Assembly: GCF_019970065.1 (NCBI RefSeq)
Contig: NZ_JAHXYH010000001.1
Coordinates: 248,001-312,000 of the forward strand
Direction: 5' to 3'
DNA length: 64,000 nt
Origin: Chryseobacterium sp. OSA05B
GTDB lineage: Bacteria; Bacteroidota; Bacteroidia; Flavobacteriales; Weeksellaceae
Positions 28,862 through 37,433 of the stretch are shown in pieces. Below the pieces are notes generated by a model. It ran no database searches. It was not told the origin of the DNA and saw only the letters and a program-made list of their open reading frames with translations. Each line of letters begins with the position of its first letter. Position 1 is the stretch's first letter. Both the position numbers and the translations under genes were made by a program.

Positions 28862-29179
28862 TTACTTCCCAGTGGCTGCGAAAGTTGACAGATCATGATG
28901 ATTCTGTCCTGAGAAGTATTTTTCCCAAACCTATTTACCCTGCTGATTAAGCTTAATTAAGTGAAAATCGTAACCGTTATTTTGCTTACTGCCTTCAGCC
29001 TGAAGCTTACTGCTTTGAATACTGCTTCCCGAAATAAGATATTGCTGATCAATAGTTGTGGTCACCTGGCTTAGAAAATTCTGTGTAGAAGAGTTGATGT
29101 CTTTCTGCCACAATACTTCTTGGGCAGAAAGCCCCAGAAGCGTGCATAAGGTAAATGCACAGGAATAGAATCTCTTCAT
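28862..29179 (-). pseudogene. Truncated leader gene of the RHS operon
   Basis: 82 residues up to a TAG at 28931-28933: signal peptide (MKRFYSCAFTLCTLLGLSAQ), EVLWQKDINSSTQNFLSQV and FHLIKLNQQGK. Past the TAG the same frame continues with VWEKYFSGQNHHDLSTFAAT, then TAA at 28862. In related loci this opening belongs to a much longer secreted protein with repeated 'WEKYFSG... GGS-x-D-W-x-x-x-x-x-G' units and a type IX tail, standing before the RHS genes. Here only a stub remains. It is first behind the promoter at 29223-29252. Confidence 0.65.
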
Positions 29180-29222
29180 CTATTTGTGTTTAAATTAATA
29201 TTAGTTTTTATAAACAACGCGG

Positions 29223-29252
29223 CAAATTTAACAATTTTTAACATATCCACAA
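29223..29252 (-). promoter_or_regulatory. Near-canonical Bacteroidota promoter of the RHS locus
   Basis: Minus strand: TTG at 29250-29252, a 19-base spacer, then TAAATTTG at 29223-29230, which fits the -33 TTG / -7 TAnnTTTG consensus exactly. The start of transcription should be near 29215, about 35 bases before the leader ATG. Confidence 0.75.
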
Positions 29253-29439
29253 GTCTCTTTCATGAGATTTAATGTGAATTTTATGATACCTGATGGTAAA
29301 ATATAACTGCATATTCTTGAAACAAATCTAACCCTCCATTGCGACAGAATATGTCGTATTATATCACTATTTGTATTTTTATTCATTAAGAATACATCAA
29401 TCATAACAAGTAAGTCCGCAAATACCAATAATTTGAAAC

Positions 29440-29468
29440 AAAAAAATACCCCTAAGTGACTAGGGGTA
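29440..29468 (-). terminator. Terminator of the small secreted protein gene
   Basis: 8-bp perfect stem TACCCCTA/TAGGGGTA (29447-29454, 29461-29468), loop of six, followed on the minus strand by seven T. Confidence 0.85.
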
Positions 29469-29497
29469 AATATTTTAATAATGTAATTATACTGGTA

Positions 29498-29752
29498 TTA
29501 CATTTTTCTCAGTAATTTTTTCTGGCTCTGGTATTTCTCATTTAAAGCCTTTAACTGATCCCGCTTCATCTTTTTAGTGGCAAGCGGGTGATTCAAAATT
29601 AGTTTCTTCTCTGTATTGTATCTTTTGTCCAGCTCACGCGATTTAATGTTAATCAGCTCAGTTTTAGTCGGAGGTGCGGGAGGACTTTTCTGGGCATTAA
29701 CATTCATAGACAAGCCTAATAACACTACGGTTGATATAAAAAACTTTCTCAT
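29498..29752 (-). CDS. Small secreted basic protein, unknown
   Basis: 84 residues from the ATG at 29752; the frame is open 19 codons further up, but this start gives a good signal peptide (MRKFFISTVVLLGLSMNVNA). The mature part is Lys-rich, about 65 residues, opening QKSPPAPPTKTEL and then mostly helical (RELDKRYNTEKKLILNHPLA; QLKALNEKYQSQKKLLRKM). It may be a periplasmic helical peptide similar in shape to Spy-like chaperones, but I do not recognise a family. Own terminator follows. Confidence 0.6.
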   Translation of the reverse strand: MRKFFISTVVLLGLSMNVNAQKSPPAPPTKTELINIKSRELDKRYNTEKKLILNHPLATKKMKRDQLKALNEKYQSQKKLLRKM

Positions 29753-29883
29753 GACATTTACTTTTTTTTGAATGGTTTTAAACGATTCATATTTATCCGT
29801 TAAATTCATTCAGGTTTATATCCATATTACATATATCATACCATAGCGGTCACGGAAGCTGAAATCTTGTGTAATCAAAGCCG

Positions 29884-32556
29884 TTATTTAACTTCAATAT
29901 TTCCTTTCAAAGGCAGGTTTTTAGAAGAATTTCCAACCATAATCCGGTAGGCTCCTTTTTCCACCGTCCACTTCATATTTTCATCTAAAAACTGAAGGTC
30001 CTTTACTGCAACTTCAATCGTCACCTGTTTTGATTCTCCGGGATTTAAATGGACTTTTTTTAAGCCTTTTAATTCGATAACAGGTCTGGATACTGATGCC
30101 AGCAGATCTTTTACATACAGCTGAATCACTTCACTTCCGGCTTTTGGTCCTGTATTTTTGACCCAAACTTTTGCCGTGATGGTTTCATGGTCTGAATATT
30201 TTGCTTTGTTTAAATGCAGATCAGAAATCTCAAAAGTGGTATAGCTCAGTCCAAAACCAAACGAATACAGCGGTTCTCCACTCAAATCATGGTAGTCATT
30301 TCCTCTTCCGGTTGGGTGATGATTATACGTCAAAGGCAGCTGTCCTTCTTCCATCGGAAACGTAATAGGAAGTTTTCCAGACGGGTTTTCTGCCCCGAAC
30401 AGCACTTTTGCTACGGCATTTCCTCCTTCTTCCCCAGGATACCAGACATCCAGAATCGCTCCAACTTTATCCTTCCAGCCCGTTGTTTTTATGGCGGAAC
30501 CACCTACCAGAACTACGGTGACAGGTTTATTCAATTTGGAAACTTCATGAATCATTTTTTCCTGATTTCCCGGAAGACTCAGCGAAGAACGGTCCTGAAA
30601 TTCACCTTCATGAATGCCTGCCGCGATGATAATATGATCGGCTTTCTGTGCTATTCTTAAAGCTTCATCAAAGTCTTTCTCGTACTTCTCAATACCGTAA
30701 TTCCAGATCAGTTCTACATTCGCTTCCCCTCTGTTTTCACGGAACTCGATGACGATATCATACTGTTGATCTTTCACAAAATCTACGGCTGTTGTCTTGG
30801 TGGAATACCCCAGTTTTTCCCATTGGTCAATCAAAGGTTTTCCATTTAAATACAATCTGAAACCATCATTTCCACGCAGTCCCAACTGATATTTTCCATT
30901 GTCAGGAGCTTTCAGTTTTCCCGTCCAGCGAATACTGTAATTGTCAGGTTGCAGTTTTTCAGGGTCCGGCGAATACAGTGTCCATTTAAAGTTAATCTGT
31001 TCATCCTGCCTTTCAAAAACAGGAATATCTTTCAGCGTACTGTTGGAAAAATAACTTCCGTGTAATCCTTTTTTATTTCCGAATGATAAAAGGTCGGCGG
31101 GAACTGTTTTAAACTCCTTTAAATCCCATTTAATCCCTTTTGCATAAAGGATTTTTACATTTTTATCTCTGGTGAAATTTTTAATACCCTGGAGAATATT
31201 CACTTTATCATTCCCCGGCCCGGAATATCCGCCCAACCTTGCCTCAGCGGCATCCGTTCCGATCACTGCTATTGTTGTAGCTGCTCCGGAAACCGGAAGT
31301 GTTTTATTATTGTTTTGCAACAGAACAAAAGACTCAATTGCAGCCCTTTCAGCCAATGGTTTATGATCAATCTTTTTTAATTCCTGTATTTCTTTAACCG
31401 AAACATAAGGGTTTTCAAACAGTCCCAGTTCAAATTTTGCTCTGAGCACTCTTGCTACAGCATCATCTACTCTAGCTTGTGAAATTCTTCCATCTAAAAA
31501 CGGGGGAATAAAAAGTTTATAATGGTGATACTCCGTCTGAAATATCACATCCAGTCCGGCATTGATAGCCTGTGCTGAAGCATCATCATAATCCTTTGCC
31601 GTAAAATGCAATACATTTGCCCCTCCTACTGCACTGGCATCACTGATCACAAAGCCTTTGAAATCCCATTCTTTTTTTAATTTTTCTGTAAGCAGCCAAT
31701 GATTAGCCGTTGAAGGTCTTCCATCCAGCAGATTATAAGAAGTCATGACCGATCTGCTTTTTCCAGTTGCAAATGCTTTATAAAAAGGAACGAGGTGAGT
31801 TTCTTCAAGATACCGTTTACTCCAGTGTATGGGGTAAGAATCTCGTCCACCCTCTCCCACATTGGCTAAAAAATGTTTTGGAGTGGTAATGATTCCCTGC
31901 TCTTCAAAGGAACTTACGAAACTGGTCCCCATCACTGAGGTTAAAAAAGGATCTTCACCATAGGTTTCTTCTGTACGTCCCCATCTGACATCACTGGCAA
32001 GATTCACCACAGGAGTCAGAATCTGACGGATTCCTCTAAGTTTCGATTCTTTCGCTATGGCCAAAGATACTTCCTTCATCAGATCCGGATTAAAAGAAGC
32101 CGCTAAACCGATAGCCTGCGGAAAAGCAGTTGCACCTTCCCTTACCAGTCCGTGCAGAGCTTCATCAAAAGGAATAATAGGAATTCCGAGTCTGGATTTT
32201 TCAACGAAATACTTTTGGATCGCATTGATTTTTTTTGTCAGTTTTTCAGCGTTCTCATTGGCATTATACTTCAGCATCTGTCCGGCTGCTCCTCCACCCT
32301 GATTCCCTGCACTCACCTGCAGTCCGAAAATCCCATGTCTGTACTGGTCTTTCGGAACATTGTCCAAGTCTCCGGGAATCATAAAACACTGCCAGAATTT
32401 TTCATCCGGCGTCATTCTTTTCAGCAGATCCTGAACCCTGAGTTCAATGGGCTGCTTTGCATCTTTATATAGCGGTTTTTCTTTTTGTGCTTGCAAAGAA
32501 ATGGAACTGAAGGACAATGCAACAACCGTTAGTTTAATCAAATTCAGTTTCATCAT
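29884..32556 (-). CDS. Glycoside hydrolase family 3 beta-glucosidase with PA14 insert
   Basis: 890 residues, Sec signal peptide ending near SLQAQ. GH3 N-terminal barrel with KHFLANVGEGGRDS and the nucleophile Asp306 in GFVISDASAV; GH3 C-terminal domain with AGIHEGEFQDRSSLSLPG. A PA14 domain (about 465-620; LHGSYFSNSTLKDIPVFER, then FRLYLNGKPLIDQWEKLGYS) is inserted in the second domain and a fibronectin-III-like domain closes the protein (about 810-885). PA14 inserts in GH3 enzymes shape the pocket for oligosaccharides. The start overlaps the fucosidase stop (ATGATGA), so both are translated together and probably trim one fucosylated glycan. Exact substrate cannot be read. Confidence 0.9.
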   Translation of the reverse strand: MMKLNLIKLTVVALSFSSISLQAQKEKPLYKDAKQPIELRVQDLLKRMTPDEKFWQCFMIPGDLDNVPKDQYRHGIFGLQVSAGNQGGGAAGQMLKYNANENAEKLTKKINAIQKYFVEKSRLGIPIIPFDEALHGLVREGATAFPQAIGLAASFNPDLMKEVSLAIAKESKLRGIRQILTPVVNLASDVRWGRTEETYGEDPFLTSVMGTSFVSSFEEQGIITTPKHFLANVGEGGRDSYPIHWSKRYLEETHLVPFYKAFATGKSRSVMTSYNLLDGRPSTANHWLLTEKLKKEWDFKGFVISDASAVGGANVLHFTAKDYDDASAQAINAGLDVIFQTEYHHYKLFIPPFLDGRISQARVDDAVARVLRAKFELGLFENPYVSVKEIQELKKIDHKPLAERAAIESFVLLQNNNKTLPVSGAATTIAVIGTDAAEARLGGYSGPGNDKVNILQGIKNFTRDKNVKILYAKGIKWDLKEFKTVPADLLSFGNKKGLHGSYFSNSTLKDIPVFERQDEQINFKWTLYSPDPEKLQPDNYSIRWTGKLKAPDNGKYQLGLRGNDGFRLYLNGKPLIDQWEKLGYSTKTTAVDFVKDQQYDIVIEFRENRGEANVELIWNYGIEKYEKDFDEALRIAQKADHIIIAAGIHEGEFQDRSSLSLPGNQEKMIHEVSKLNKPVTVVLVGGSAIKTTGWKDKVGAILDVWYPGEEGGNAVAKVLFGAENPSGKLPITFPMEEGQLPLTYNHHPTGRGNDYHDLSGEPLYSFGFGLSYTTFEISDLHLNKAKYSDHETITAKVWVKNTGPKAGSEVIQLYVKDLLASVSRPVIELKGLKKVHLNPGESKQVTIEVAVKDLQFLDENMKWTVEKGAYRIMVGNSSKNLPLKGNIEVK

Positions 32557-33995
32557 CTGGTCATTTGAATTACAGTAGCCAATTTTAGCTTTGTTCTTTC
32601 TTCAGGAAGCTTTATTTCAATCCTGTTTCCAATTTGTTTCCATTGAATTTTTGAGCTCAGCCCGAGAACTTTCAATGATTTGGGTTTGAAGTTCTCCGGA
32701 AGCGGAAAATTGAGTACCGATGGCGTTTTATACTCTCTGGTATCATCGATATGGAAAACGTTCAATGTTTTAGCGTCTTTGGATTGGGTGTAATAAAAAC
32801 TCCCGTCGTGATAAGGCTCCGCGCTTCTGGTTGCAAAGACGGCCGACTGATTTTTGTCCATCCAGCCGGAAATTTCTTTTAATCTTTCATACACAATCGG
32901 ATCATAATCTCCATTGGGACCGGGAGCGATATTCATCAGGTAGTTTCCACCTCTTGAGATAATTTTTATAAGCGTTTCTATGATTTTCTGGGAAGATTTA
33001 TAGTGATCATTGGGAACATAGGAAAAGGAATCTCCCATTGTGATACAGCTTTCCCAGGGAATAGAAAGGGCATGTTCCGGAACAGCCTGCTCAGGAGTGA
33101 CATAATTCTCCCATTTTCCGGGTACGGTACGGTCCACTACAATAATTCCCGGTTGGTTTTTCCTTGCCATGGTCCCGATTTTATCCATATCAATATCCTG
33201 TTCCACTTTGATGGTTCTCTGCCATTCCACAGAAGGATCGATGGTTTTAAAAGGACGTACCCAACCTCCGTCCAGCCAAAGAATATCGATCTTTCCATAA
33301 TTTGATGTGATCTCGTTCAGCTGATTAAAGGTGAATTTTTTAAAACGTTCCCACCTTTCAGGATATTTCTTCGGATCATAGTTTACATTCCTGTCTTTTG
33401 GCGGAAAGTACGGCCACCAGTAGTTTTCAGAATGCCAGTCAGGTTTTGAAAAATAAGCTCCGATTTTGAACCCGTCTTTCCTGAAGGTATTAAAGATTTC
33501 TTTGGTAACGTCTGCTTTAGGATTTTTTGAGAAAGGAGTTTTGGCAGAAGTAATTTTGTAATCGGATTCTTTGGTATCAAACATTGTGAACCCATCATGA
33601 TGCTTGGTCGTAAAAACCACATATTTCATTCCGGCTTTCTTCGCGGCATCCGCCCATTTCTTAGGATTAAATTCTATTGGATTGAAAGTAGTCTGAAGGT
33701 TTTCATAATTCCTGACATACTCATTGTAAGATTTCCCATGTTGGGGGTTTCTCTGAGTCCAGGATTCATCTTCGGGACACAAGCTCCAGCTTTCCACAAT
33801 CCCCCATTGGCTATAGGTTCCCCAATGCATAAACAGTCCGAATTTAAGATCCTGCCACTCTTCCAGATTCTGAACGACCAGCGGATCGTCCGGCTTTTGA
33901 TAGCCCGCAGAAACATTATGTGCCTGCGAAAAAAAGGCTGAGGATATGAGAAAAGATGATAGGAAAAGACTTTTCGTTTTCTGTTTAATGAGCAT
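32553..33995 (-). CDS. Alpha-L-fucosidase, GH29
   Basis: 480 residues with a signal peptide (MLIKQKTKSLFLSSFLISSA). Family features: WQDLKFGLFMHWGTYSQWG near the N-terminus, YVVFTTKHHDGFTMFDTKES, and the nucleophile Asp242 in IDILWLDGGWV; the C-terminal sandwich (about 385-478) is also present. The enzyme releases alpha-linked fucose from glycans with retention. It is first of a two-gene unit with the GH3 enzyme. No susC/susD pair stands beside it, so this is a small glycan-trimming unit and not a full utilisation locus. Confidence 0.93.
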   Translation of the reverse strand: MLIKQKTKSLFLSSFLISSAFFSQAHNVSAGYQKPDDPLVVQNLEEWQDLKFGLFMHWGTYSQWGIVESWSLCPEDESWTQRNPQHGKSYNEYVRNYENLQTTFNPIEFNPKKWADAAKKAGMKYVVFTTKHHDGFTMFDTKESDYKITSAKTPFSKNPKADVTKEIFNTFRKDGFKIGAYFSKPDWHSENYWWPYFPPKDRNVNYDPKKYPERWERFKKFTFNQLNEITSNYGKIDILWLDGGWVRPFKTIDPSVEWQRTIKVEQDIDMDKIGTMARKNQPGIIVVDRTVPGKWENYVTPEQAVPEHALSIPWESCITMGDSFSYVPNDHYKSSQKIIETLIKIISRGGNYLMNIAPGPNGDYDPIVYERLKEISGWMDKNQSAVFATRSAEPYHDGSFYYTQSKDAKTLNVFHIDDTREYKTPSVLNFPLPENFKPKSLKVLGLSSKIQWKQIGNRIEIKLPEERTKLKLATVIQMTR

Positions 33996-34058
33996 ACAAG
34001 GTTCGTTTTTGCTAATTTAATCATCCTTTCTTTAATCGGCAAACCTTAATTTTGATGT

Positions 34059-34106
34059 GATAGGAATGCATCTTATCTTGGGTTAAATCGCCACTTTTCG
34101 GCTGGC
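34059..34106 (+). repeat. Copy of an intergenic two-hairpin repeat
   Basis: Degenerate copy of the element found twice at 37492-37625: gatagg...cttatc palindrome, then tgggttaaatcgcca and ttttcggctggc. Confidence 0.7.
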
Positions 34107-34236
34107 TTTTCTCGTGATATTTTTACAGATTATACTGATTGTATTTATGATTCTTCAATTATATGAACTTGAATCGATTAGGTACCAGTTTTAAATTACA
34201 ATAGGCTTACAGCTTTTGTCCTTTGTAGTTAAAAAA

Positions 34237-34941
34237 TCACAGGATGTACTTTTTAGTTTTCACTTCAATTTCTGAGCCTTCTGCCAGCATTACGGAGATG
34301 GGTTCCTGCTTATTAAGAAACTCAAAGTCTTTTCCGTAGAGTGCATTAAATTCAATGTCCAATTTATATTCTTTAATCGGATAGTGTTCCCACTTTGGGT
34401 GGCAGACTTCATATTCGGAGGTTTTATGTTCTCTTTTGGTAAATCCGAAGTAATGTTCTGTAATGAATTCAAATTCCGAATCATTTTTCATAGGCACAGC
34501 CTTACTATCAGCAGTGATCTGGATGGAATGCCAGCTTTTATCTTTCCATGCGTATTTTACAGTCAGTTCATCACCATTCAATCTGATTTCATTATTCATC
34601 GGCATTGTTTTATAGTTTTCCCTGTAAAATGAATTGGCCACAAAACTTAGTGCATATTTAGGAACGATCTCTTTAATGAAAACAACGCCTCTTTTCCAGG
34701 TATTTTTATCTTTCTTTTTAACGTAAAATCTTAAGTTGACCTCTTCAAAATTCCGGTAAAAAGGAATGGAAAGCCCCAGTAATTTCGTGTTTAAAAACAT
34801 AAATCCGACCAGACTTACATAACATTTACCGTGATAGAAATCCAGTTCCGTCCCTTCAGGAAGATATTTCATTAAAACCTCAGGGTCTATTTCGTAATTG
34901 ATGATGGCTAGTTTTCGCCATTCGGCTTGCAGGAAGTTCAT
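34237..34941 (-). CDS. YqjF-type DUF2071 protein
   Basis: 234 residues from the ATG at 34941; the frame is open further up (to 35052) but that part is the word-repeat DNA and is not credible as protein. The opening MNFLQAEWRKLAIINYEIDP, then VLMKYLPEGTELDFYHGKCY and FMFLNTKLLGLSIPFYRNFE, are DUF2071 family marks. Members are cytosolic single-domain proteins of unknown role related in fold to acetoacetate decarboxylase. It is at the end of the GbsR-regulated run of genes. Confidence 0.85.
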   Translation of the reverse strand: MNFLQAEWRKLAIINYEIDPEVLMKYLPEGTELDFYHGKCYVSLVGFMFLNTKLLGLSIPFYRNFEEVNLRFYVKKKDKNTWKRGVVFIKEIVPKYALSFVANSFYRENYKTMPMNNEIRLNGDELTVKYAWKDKSWHSIQITADSKAVPMKNDSEFEFITEHYFGFTKREHKTSEYEVCHPKWEHYPIKEYKLDIEFNALYGKDFEFLNKQEPISVMLAEGSEIEVKTKKYIL

Positions 34942-34944
34942 TTT

Positions 34945-35050
34945 ATTGCTTTTTGGGGTTCGGGTTGCGGGGTTTGAGAGTTGAAGAGTTTTAGTGTTTG
35001 GGGATGCGCGTTTATGGGTTATGAGGTTTAATATTTGGATCTCAAATAAC
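34945..35050. repeat. Word-repeat intergenic DNA
   Basis: Short G/T-rich words in series: ggggttcgggttgcggggtt, tgagagttgaagagttttag, gggttatgaggtt. Same style as the gaps at 10223 and 63410. Confidence 0.45.
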
Positions 35051-35096
35051 ATTTTACTTAGCCTTAATCTCCATCTCTTTGAAAAGTATGAATGTA

Positions 35097-35555
35097 CTAC
35101 ATATTAACTGATTCTGCTTCATTTTTAATGAGCTCGTTTCTTTCTAATAAAAATTTTCGCATATAATCTTTAAGGAAAACATGGTTGAAAAATCTTCCGA
35201 CTATTCCAAAAGGAGATTTGAATTCAAATACATCAATCATGACTGTACTTCCGTTTCTCTCTTTAAAAATATGCTTATGTTTCATGGTTTTAAATGCTCC
35301 TTTAAGCATTATATCCGTGAACTGGACCGGCTTCTCCATACTTATGATTTTCGTCGTCAGTGTCTGATAAATTCCTAAATGTCTGGCTCGCCAGGTCACC
35401 GTTTCATTTTCTTCAATAAGTCCGGAAGTTCTTCCTCCCACTGCCTTTTCATTGGTTTTTCCTGTTGACTTTTGATGAAGATCAATATCTCTTGCCAAAT
35501 CAAACACTTTATGAATGTTTGCTTTAATTGGGGTTTCTAGATAAATTGTAGTCAT
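35097..35555 (-). CDS. SRPBCC-fold protein
   Basis: 152 residues; MTTIYLETPIKANIHKVFDL, WRARHLGIYQTLTTKIISME and the long closing helix (FFNHVFLKDYMRKFLLERNE) are typical of START/SRPBCC lipid-binding-fold proteins of the 'cell division inhibitor-like' kind often next to DUF2071 genes. It binds a hydrophobic ligand by family; which one is unknown. It stands between a membrane protein and the DUF2071 gene on the same strand, probably one operon. Confidence 0.8.
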   Translation of the reverse strand: MTTIYLETPIKANIHKVFDLARDIDLHQKSTGKTNEKAVGGRTSGLIEENETVTWRARHLGIYQTLTTKIISMEKPVQFTDIMLKGAFKTMKHKHIFKERNGSTVMIDVFEFKSPFGIVGRFFNHVFLKDYMRKFLLERNELIKNEAESVNM

Positions 35556-35583
35556 TTTGTTATTTTTTTAGATGTATGCAGGT

Positions 35584-35940
35584 TTATGGATAAGATTTGT
35601 AAACGCTGTAATAATCATAAATGTACATCACAGCCATCACCGGACTGTAAAATAAAGAGGCAAATAAAACCTGATAGAAAAATTGAGAAATATTATAATC
35701 TGTATAAGTCAAAAGTATGGAAATCCAAACAGGTATAATCAATATTCCATAGATGATATAGAAGACCGATTTTCTTACCGGCAGAAACAGTCTGATCAGG
35801 AAACTTATCAATTGTGTGCCACCTGTCACATAATAGAATAAAAGGGCTGCATATCCTTGAAAACTTGCCAGGAGAATTCCAATCATCAACATTACCAGCT
35901 GAATATAAAAGTCGATTGCTACAAATGTTCTCATGATCAT
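35584..35940 (-). CDS. Small four-helix membrane protein
   Basis: 118 residues with about four membrane segments (near 8-28, 30-50, 57-77 and 86-110). No soluble domain. I do not recognise a family. It shares strand and close spacing (72 bases) with the next upstream membrane gene and with the SRPBCC gene (28 bases). Confidence 0.6.
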   Translation of the reverse strand: MIMRTFVAIDFYIQLVMLMIGILLASFQGYAALLFYYVTGGTQLISFLIRLFLPVRKSVFYIIYGILIIPVWISILLTYTDYNISQFFYQVLFASLFYSPVMAVMYIYDYYSVYKSYP

Positions 35941-36012
35941 TTATTTTAAAAGGTTAAGAAATCGCCACGGGTTCTTTTATTGTTGGATCTGAAGGTGATA
36001 TACATCCAGATT

Positions 36013-36414
36013 TTAAAGATGAGTGTTTTCATTTTCGATAAGTTTTTCTTTGTTCATAGCATGTTTACGGCCTTTCAGAAACAGAAGTAGATTGAGAAGC
36101 ATCATCAGTCCGAGATAGATGGAAAAGCCTCCGATCTTTTTACTTAAAGCGACAACCAGTCTTTCTATGGTTTCAATCTGAAAAAATTCAATGATGCATA
36201 AAGCAAATCCGATATTCAGGAGATAAAAACCAATTTTAAAGAGAGAATTCGTTGCCATTGCAATGTCTTTTTTCTGGTGAAAAATATCGATCATGAATGT
36301 TTTTGAGTTTTTGAACAGAAACTGAGACACCAATACGGTAAGTGCGATTACAATAGGAAGATAAATCATGTACGCAGAGAAATTGTACGTTGTGGTTAAA
36401 ACTGTTGTGGTCAT
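36013..36414 (-). CDS. Membrane protein, unknown
   Basis: 133 residues; membrane segments near 14-34, 60-82 and 96-116, a cytosolic loop with FKNSKTFMIDIFHQKKD and a charged C-terminus with HAMNKEKLIENENTH. It starts seven bases after the stop of the next upstream membrane gene, so they are coupled. No family recognised. Confidence 0.6.
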   Translation of the reverse strand: MTTTVLTTTYNFSAYMIYLPIVIALTVLVSQFLFKNSKTFMIDIFHQKKDIAMATNSLFKIGFYLLNIGFALCIIEFFQIETIERLVVALSKKIGGFSIYLGLMMLLNLLLFLKGRKHAMNKEKLIENENTHL

Positions 36415-36421
36415 AGCTGTA

Positions 36422-36766
36422 TTATTTTAATGTTAATTTGTTTCTTAAAAAGTAAAGCGTAAAAATGTTCATATAATGCAGTACACAAAGGATCAAAGTA
36501 ATATATCCGATACGGATGGCAGTCACCGCGACCACTTCTTCCATAGAACTGACCCGTTCCCAGAATGCCAGATTGACCGCAATGTATCCCAGATTCAGCA
36601 GGTAATAGCATCCAAGAAGAATTCTGTTGATGGTAAGACACATCTCGCTGTCATGAATCAGATACTCCAGATAAGCCTTTCCAGCGTGAAAACATCGCCT
36701 TCCGACATCTATGGTGATGTAAGAACTCACCGTAAGAAAAATGACATATGAGACTATATTAAACAT
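36422..36766 (-). CDS. Membrane protein, unknown
   Basis: 114 residues; segments near 3-22, 48-70 and 82-106 with an Arg-Arg-Cys-Phe-His-Ala loop after the first. First gene of the membrane-protein run downstream of the GbsR/MarR-type regulator, with a candidate operator (36782-36801) just before its start. The regulator probably controls it. No family recognised. Confidence 0.6.
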   Translation of the reverse strand: MFNIVSYVIFLTVSSYITIDVGRRCFHAGKAYLEYLIHDSEMCLTINRILLGCYYLLNLGYIAVNLAFWERVSSMEEVVAVTAIRIGYITLILCVLHYMNIFTLYFLRNKLTLK

Positions 36767-36781
36767 CTTATAAATATTATA

Positions 36782-36801
36782 TTTTCAGTAATTTTTGAAA
36801 A
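36782..36801. promoter_or_regulatory. Second candidate operator of the GbsR/MarR-type regulator
   Basis: TTTTCAGTAATTTTTGAAAA: the same outer arms TTTTCA/TGAAAA and spacing as the perfect palindrome at 37389-37408, with two internal differences. It lies 15 bases before the ATG of the first membrane gene. Confidence 0.65.
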
Positions 36802-36834
36802 TTAAATTCAAATAAAAAAGGATGCTATCCTCTT

Positions 36835-37350
36835 CTATTTTAACAGGTTGGTAATTTTTCCTACCAGCCAGTGATCATCGCTTTTAATCGCCAGATCCAT
36901 AATATTGTTAATCTTTCCCGTTACAGAGCTGAAATCATCCATCAGCTTGATAAATTCTTTCGCTTCCTGAGAATCATTGTCTTCTATATTCTTTAATTCT
37001 TCCAGGAAAGAAATGACAGGTTCTATTTCCCTTTTTCTTCTTTCTTTCGTGATTTGCTTAAACAGGTACCAAACATCTTTTTCCGCTACGAAATACTCTT
37101 TCCGGTCTCCTTTTACAAATTCTTTCTTCACAATACCCCAGTCTATCAAAGCGCGGAGATTCATATTGGCATTTCCTCTTGAAATTTCCAGCTGCTCCAT
37201 CACATCATCAGTAGAAAGCGGTTTTCCAGTGGCCAGAAGCAATGCATGAACCTGCGCCATCGTACGGTTGATTCCCCAATTGGTAGCGAAGGTTCCCCAC
37301 GTTTGGATGTACTTTTCTTTTGCTTCTGAAAGTTTCATTTGTTTCTCCAT
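36835..37350 (-). CDS. GbsR/MarR-family transcriptional regulator
   Basis: 171 residues; a winged helix with MAQVHALLLATGKPLSTDDV, MEQLEISRGNANMNLRALID and the wing KKEFVKGDRKEYFVA (about 30-90), then a helical dimer part (ERRKREIEPVISFLEELKNI). This is the GbsR/MarR-like group, which usually represses its own gene and a neighbouring transport or envelope operon. Its promoter overlaps a 20-base perfect palindrome, which supports autoregulation, and a near copy of that palindrome lies before the next gene. Confidence 0.88.
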   Translation of the reverse strand: MEKQMKLSEAKEKYIQTWGTFATNWGINRTMAQVHALLLATGKPLSTDDVMEQLEISRGNANMNLRALIDWGIVKKEFVKGDRKEYFVAEKDVWYLFKQITKERRKREIEPVISFLEELKNIEDNDSQEAKEFIKLMDDFSSVTGKINNIMDLAIKSDDHWLVGKITNLLK

Positions 37351-37365
37351 TTTCTATTTCTATAA

Positions 37366-37395
37366 CAAATGTAATTATATTTTTTGAATTTTCAA
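37366..37395 (-). promoter_or_regulatory. Promoter of the GbsR/MarR-type regulator
   Basis: Minus strand TTG (37393-37395), 19-base spacer, TACATTTG (37366-37373): full match to the Bacteroidota -33/-7 consensus, with the start of transcription expected close to the ATG at 37350. Confidence 0.72.
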
Positions 37396-37408
37396 TAATT
37401 ATTGAAAA
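37389..37408. promoter_or_regulatory. Perfect 20-bp palindrome, probable operator
   Basis: TTTTCAATAATTATTGAAAA reads the same on both strands and covers the -33 TTG of the regulator promoter, so a bound dimer would block the polymerase. Confidence 0.72.
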
Positions 37409-37433
37409 CTAATTTTTATATTTTTTCCCTTTT

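Larger units (their letters stand above)
29180..29497. other. Gap holding the RHS promoter and a terminator
   Basis: 318 bases between the small protein gene (ending 29498) and the RHS leader. Besides the promoter and the terminator at 29440-29468 I see no gene; the AT-rich middle (29270-29430) has no conserved frame. Confidence 0.6.

Noticed and set aside
25213..28933. TAG read as Gln (recoding), because two TAG codons stand where Gln is plausible
   Set aside because: Only two cases, both in a locus with frameshifts and TGA stops as well. Simple C-to-T change explains them, and no other gene in the window has in-frame TAG.
16781..29252. Insertion sequence or integrase driving the RHS cassettes
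   Set aside because: No transposase, integrase or terminal inverted repeats could be recognised in the region; homologous recombination between repeats suffices.
29228..29428. 66-codon minus-strand open frame before the RHS promoter
   Set aside because: Starts with no upstream signal, composition is like AT-rich noncoding DNA, and its end overlaps the RHS promoter.
32553..33995. Polysaccharide utilisation locus around the fucosidase
   Set aside because: No susC/susD pair, sensor or sulfatase adjoins it; only the two glycosidases are coupled.
34942..35052. N-terminal extension of the DUF2071 protein
   Set aside because: The extra 37 codons are translated word-repeat DNA, and family members start at MNFL.
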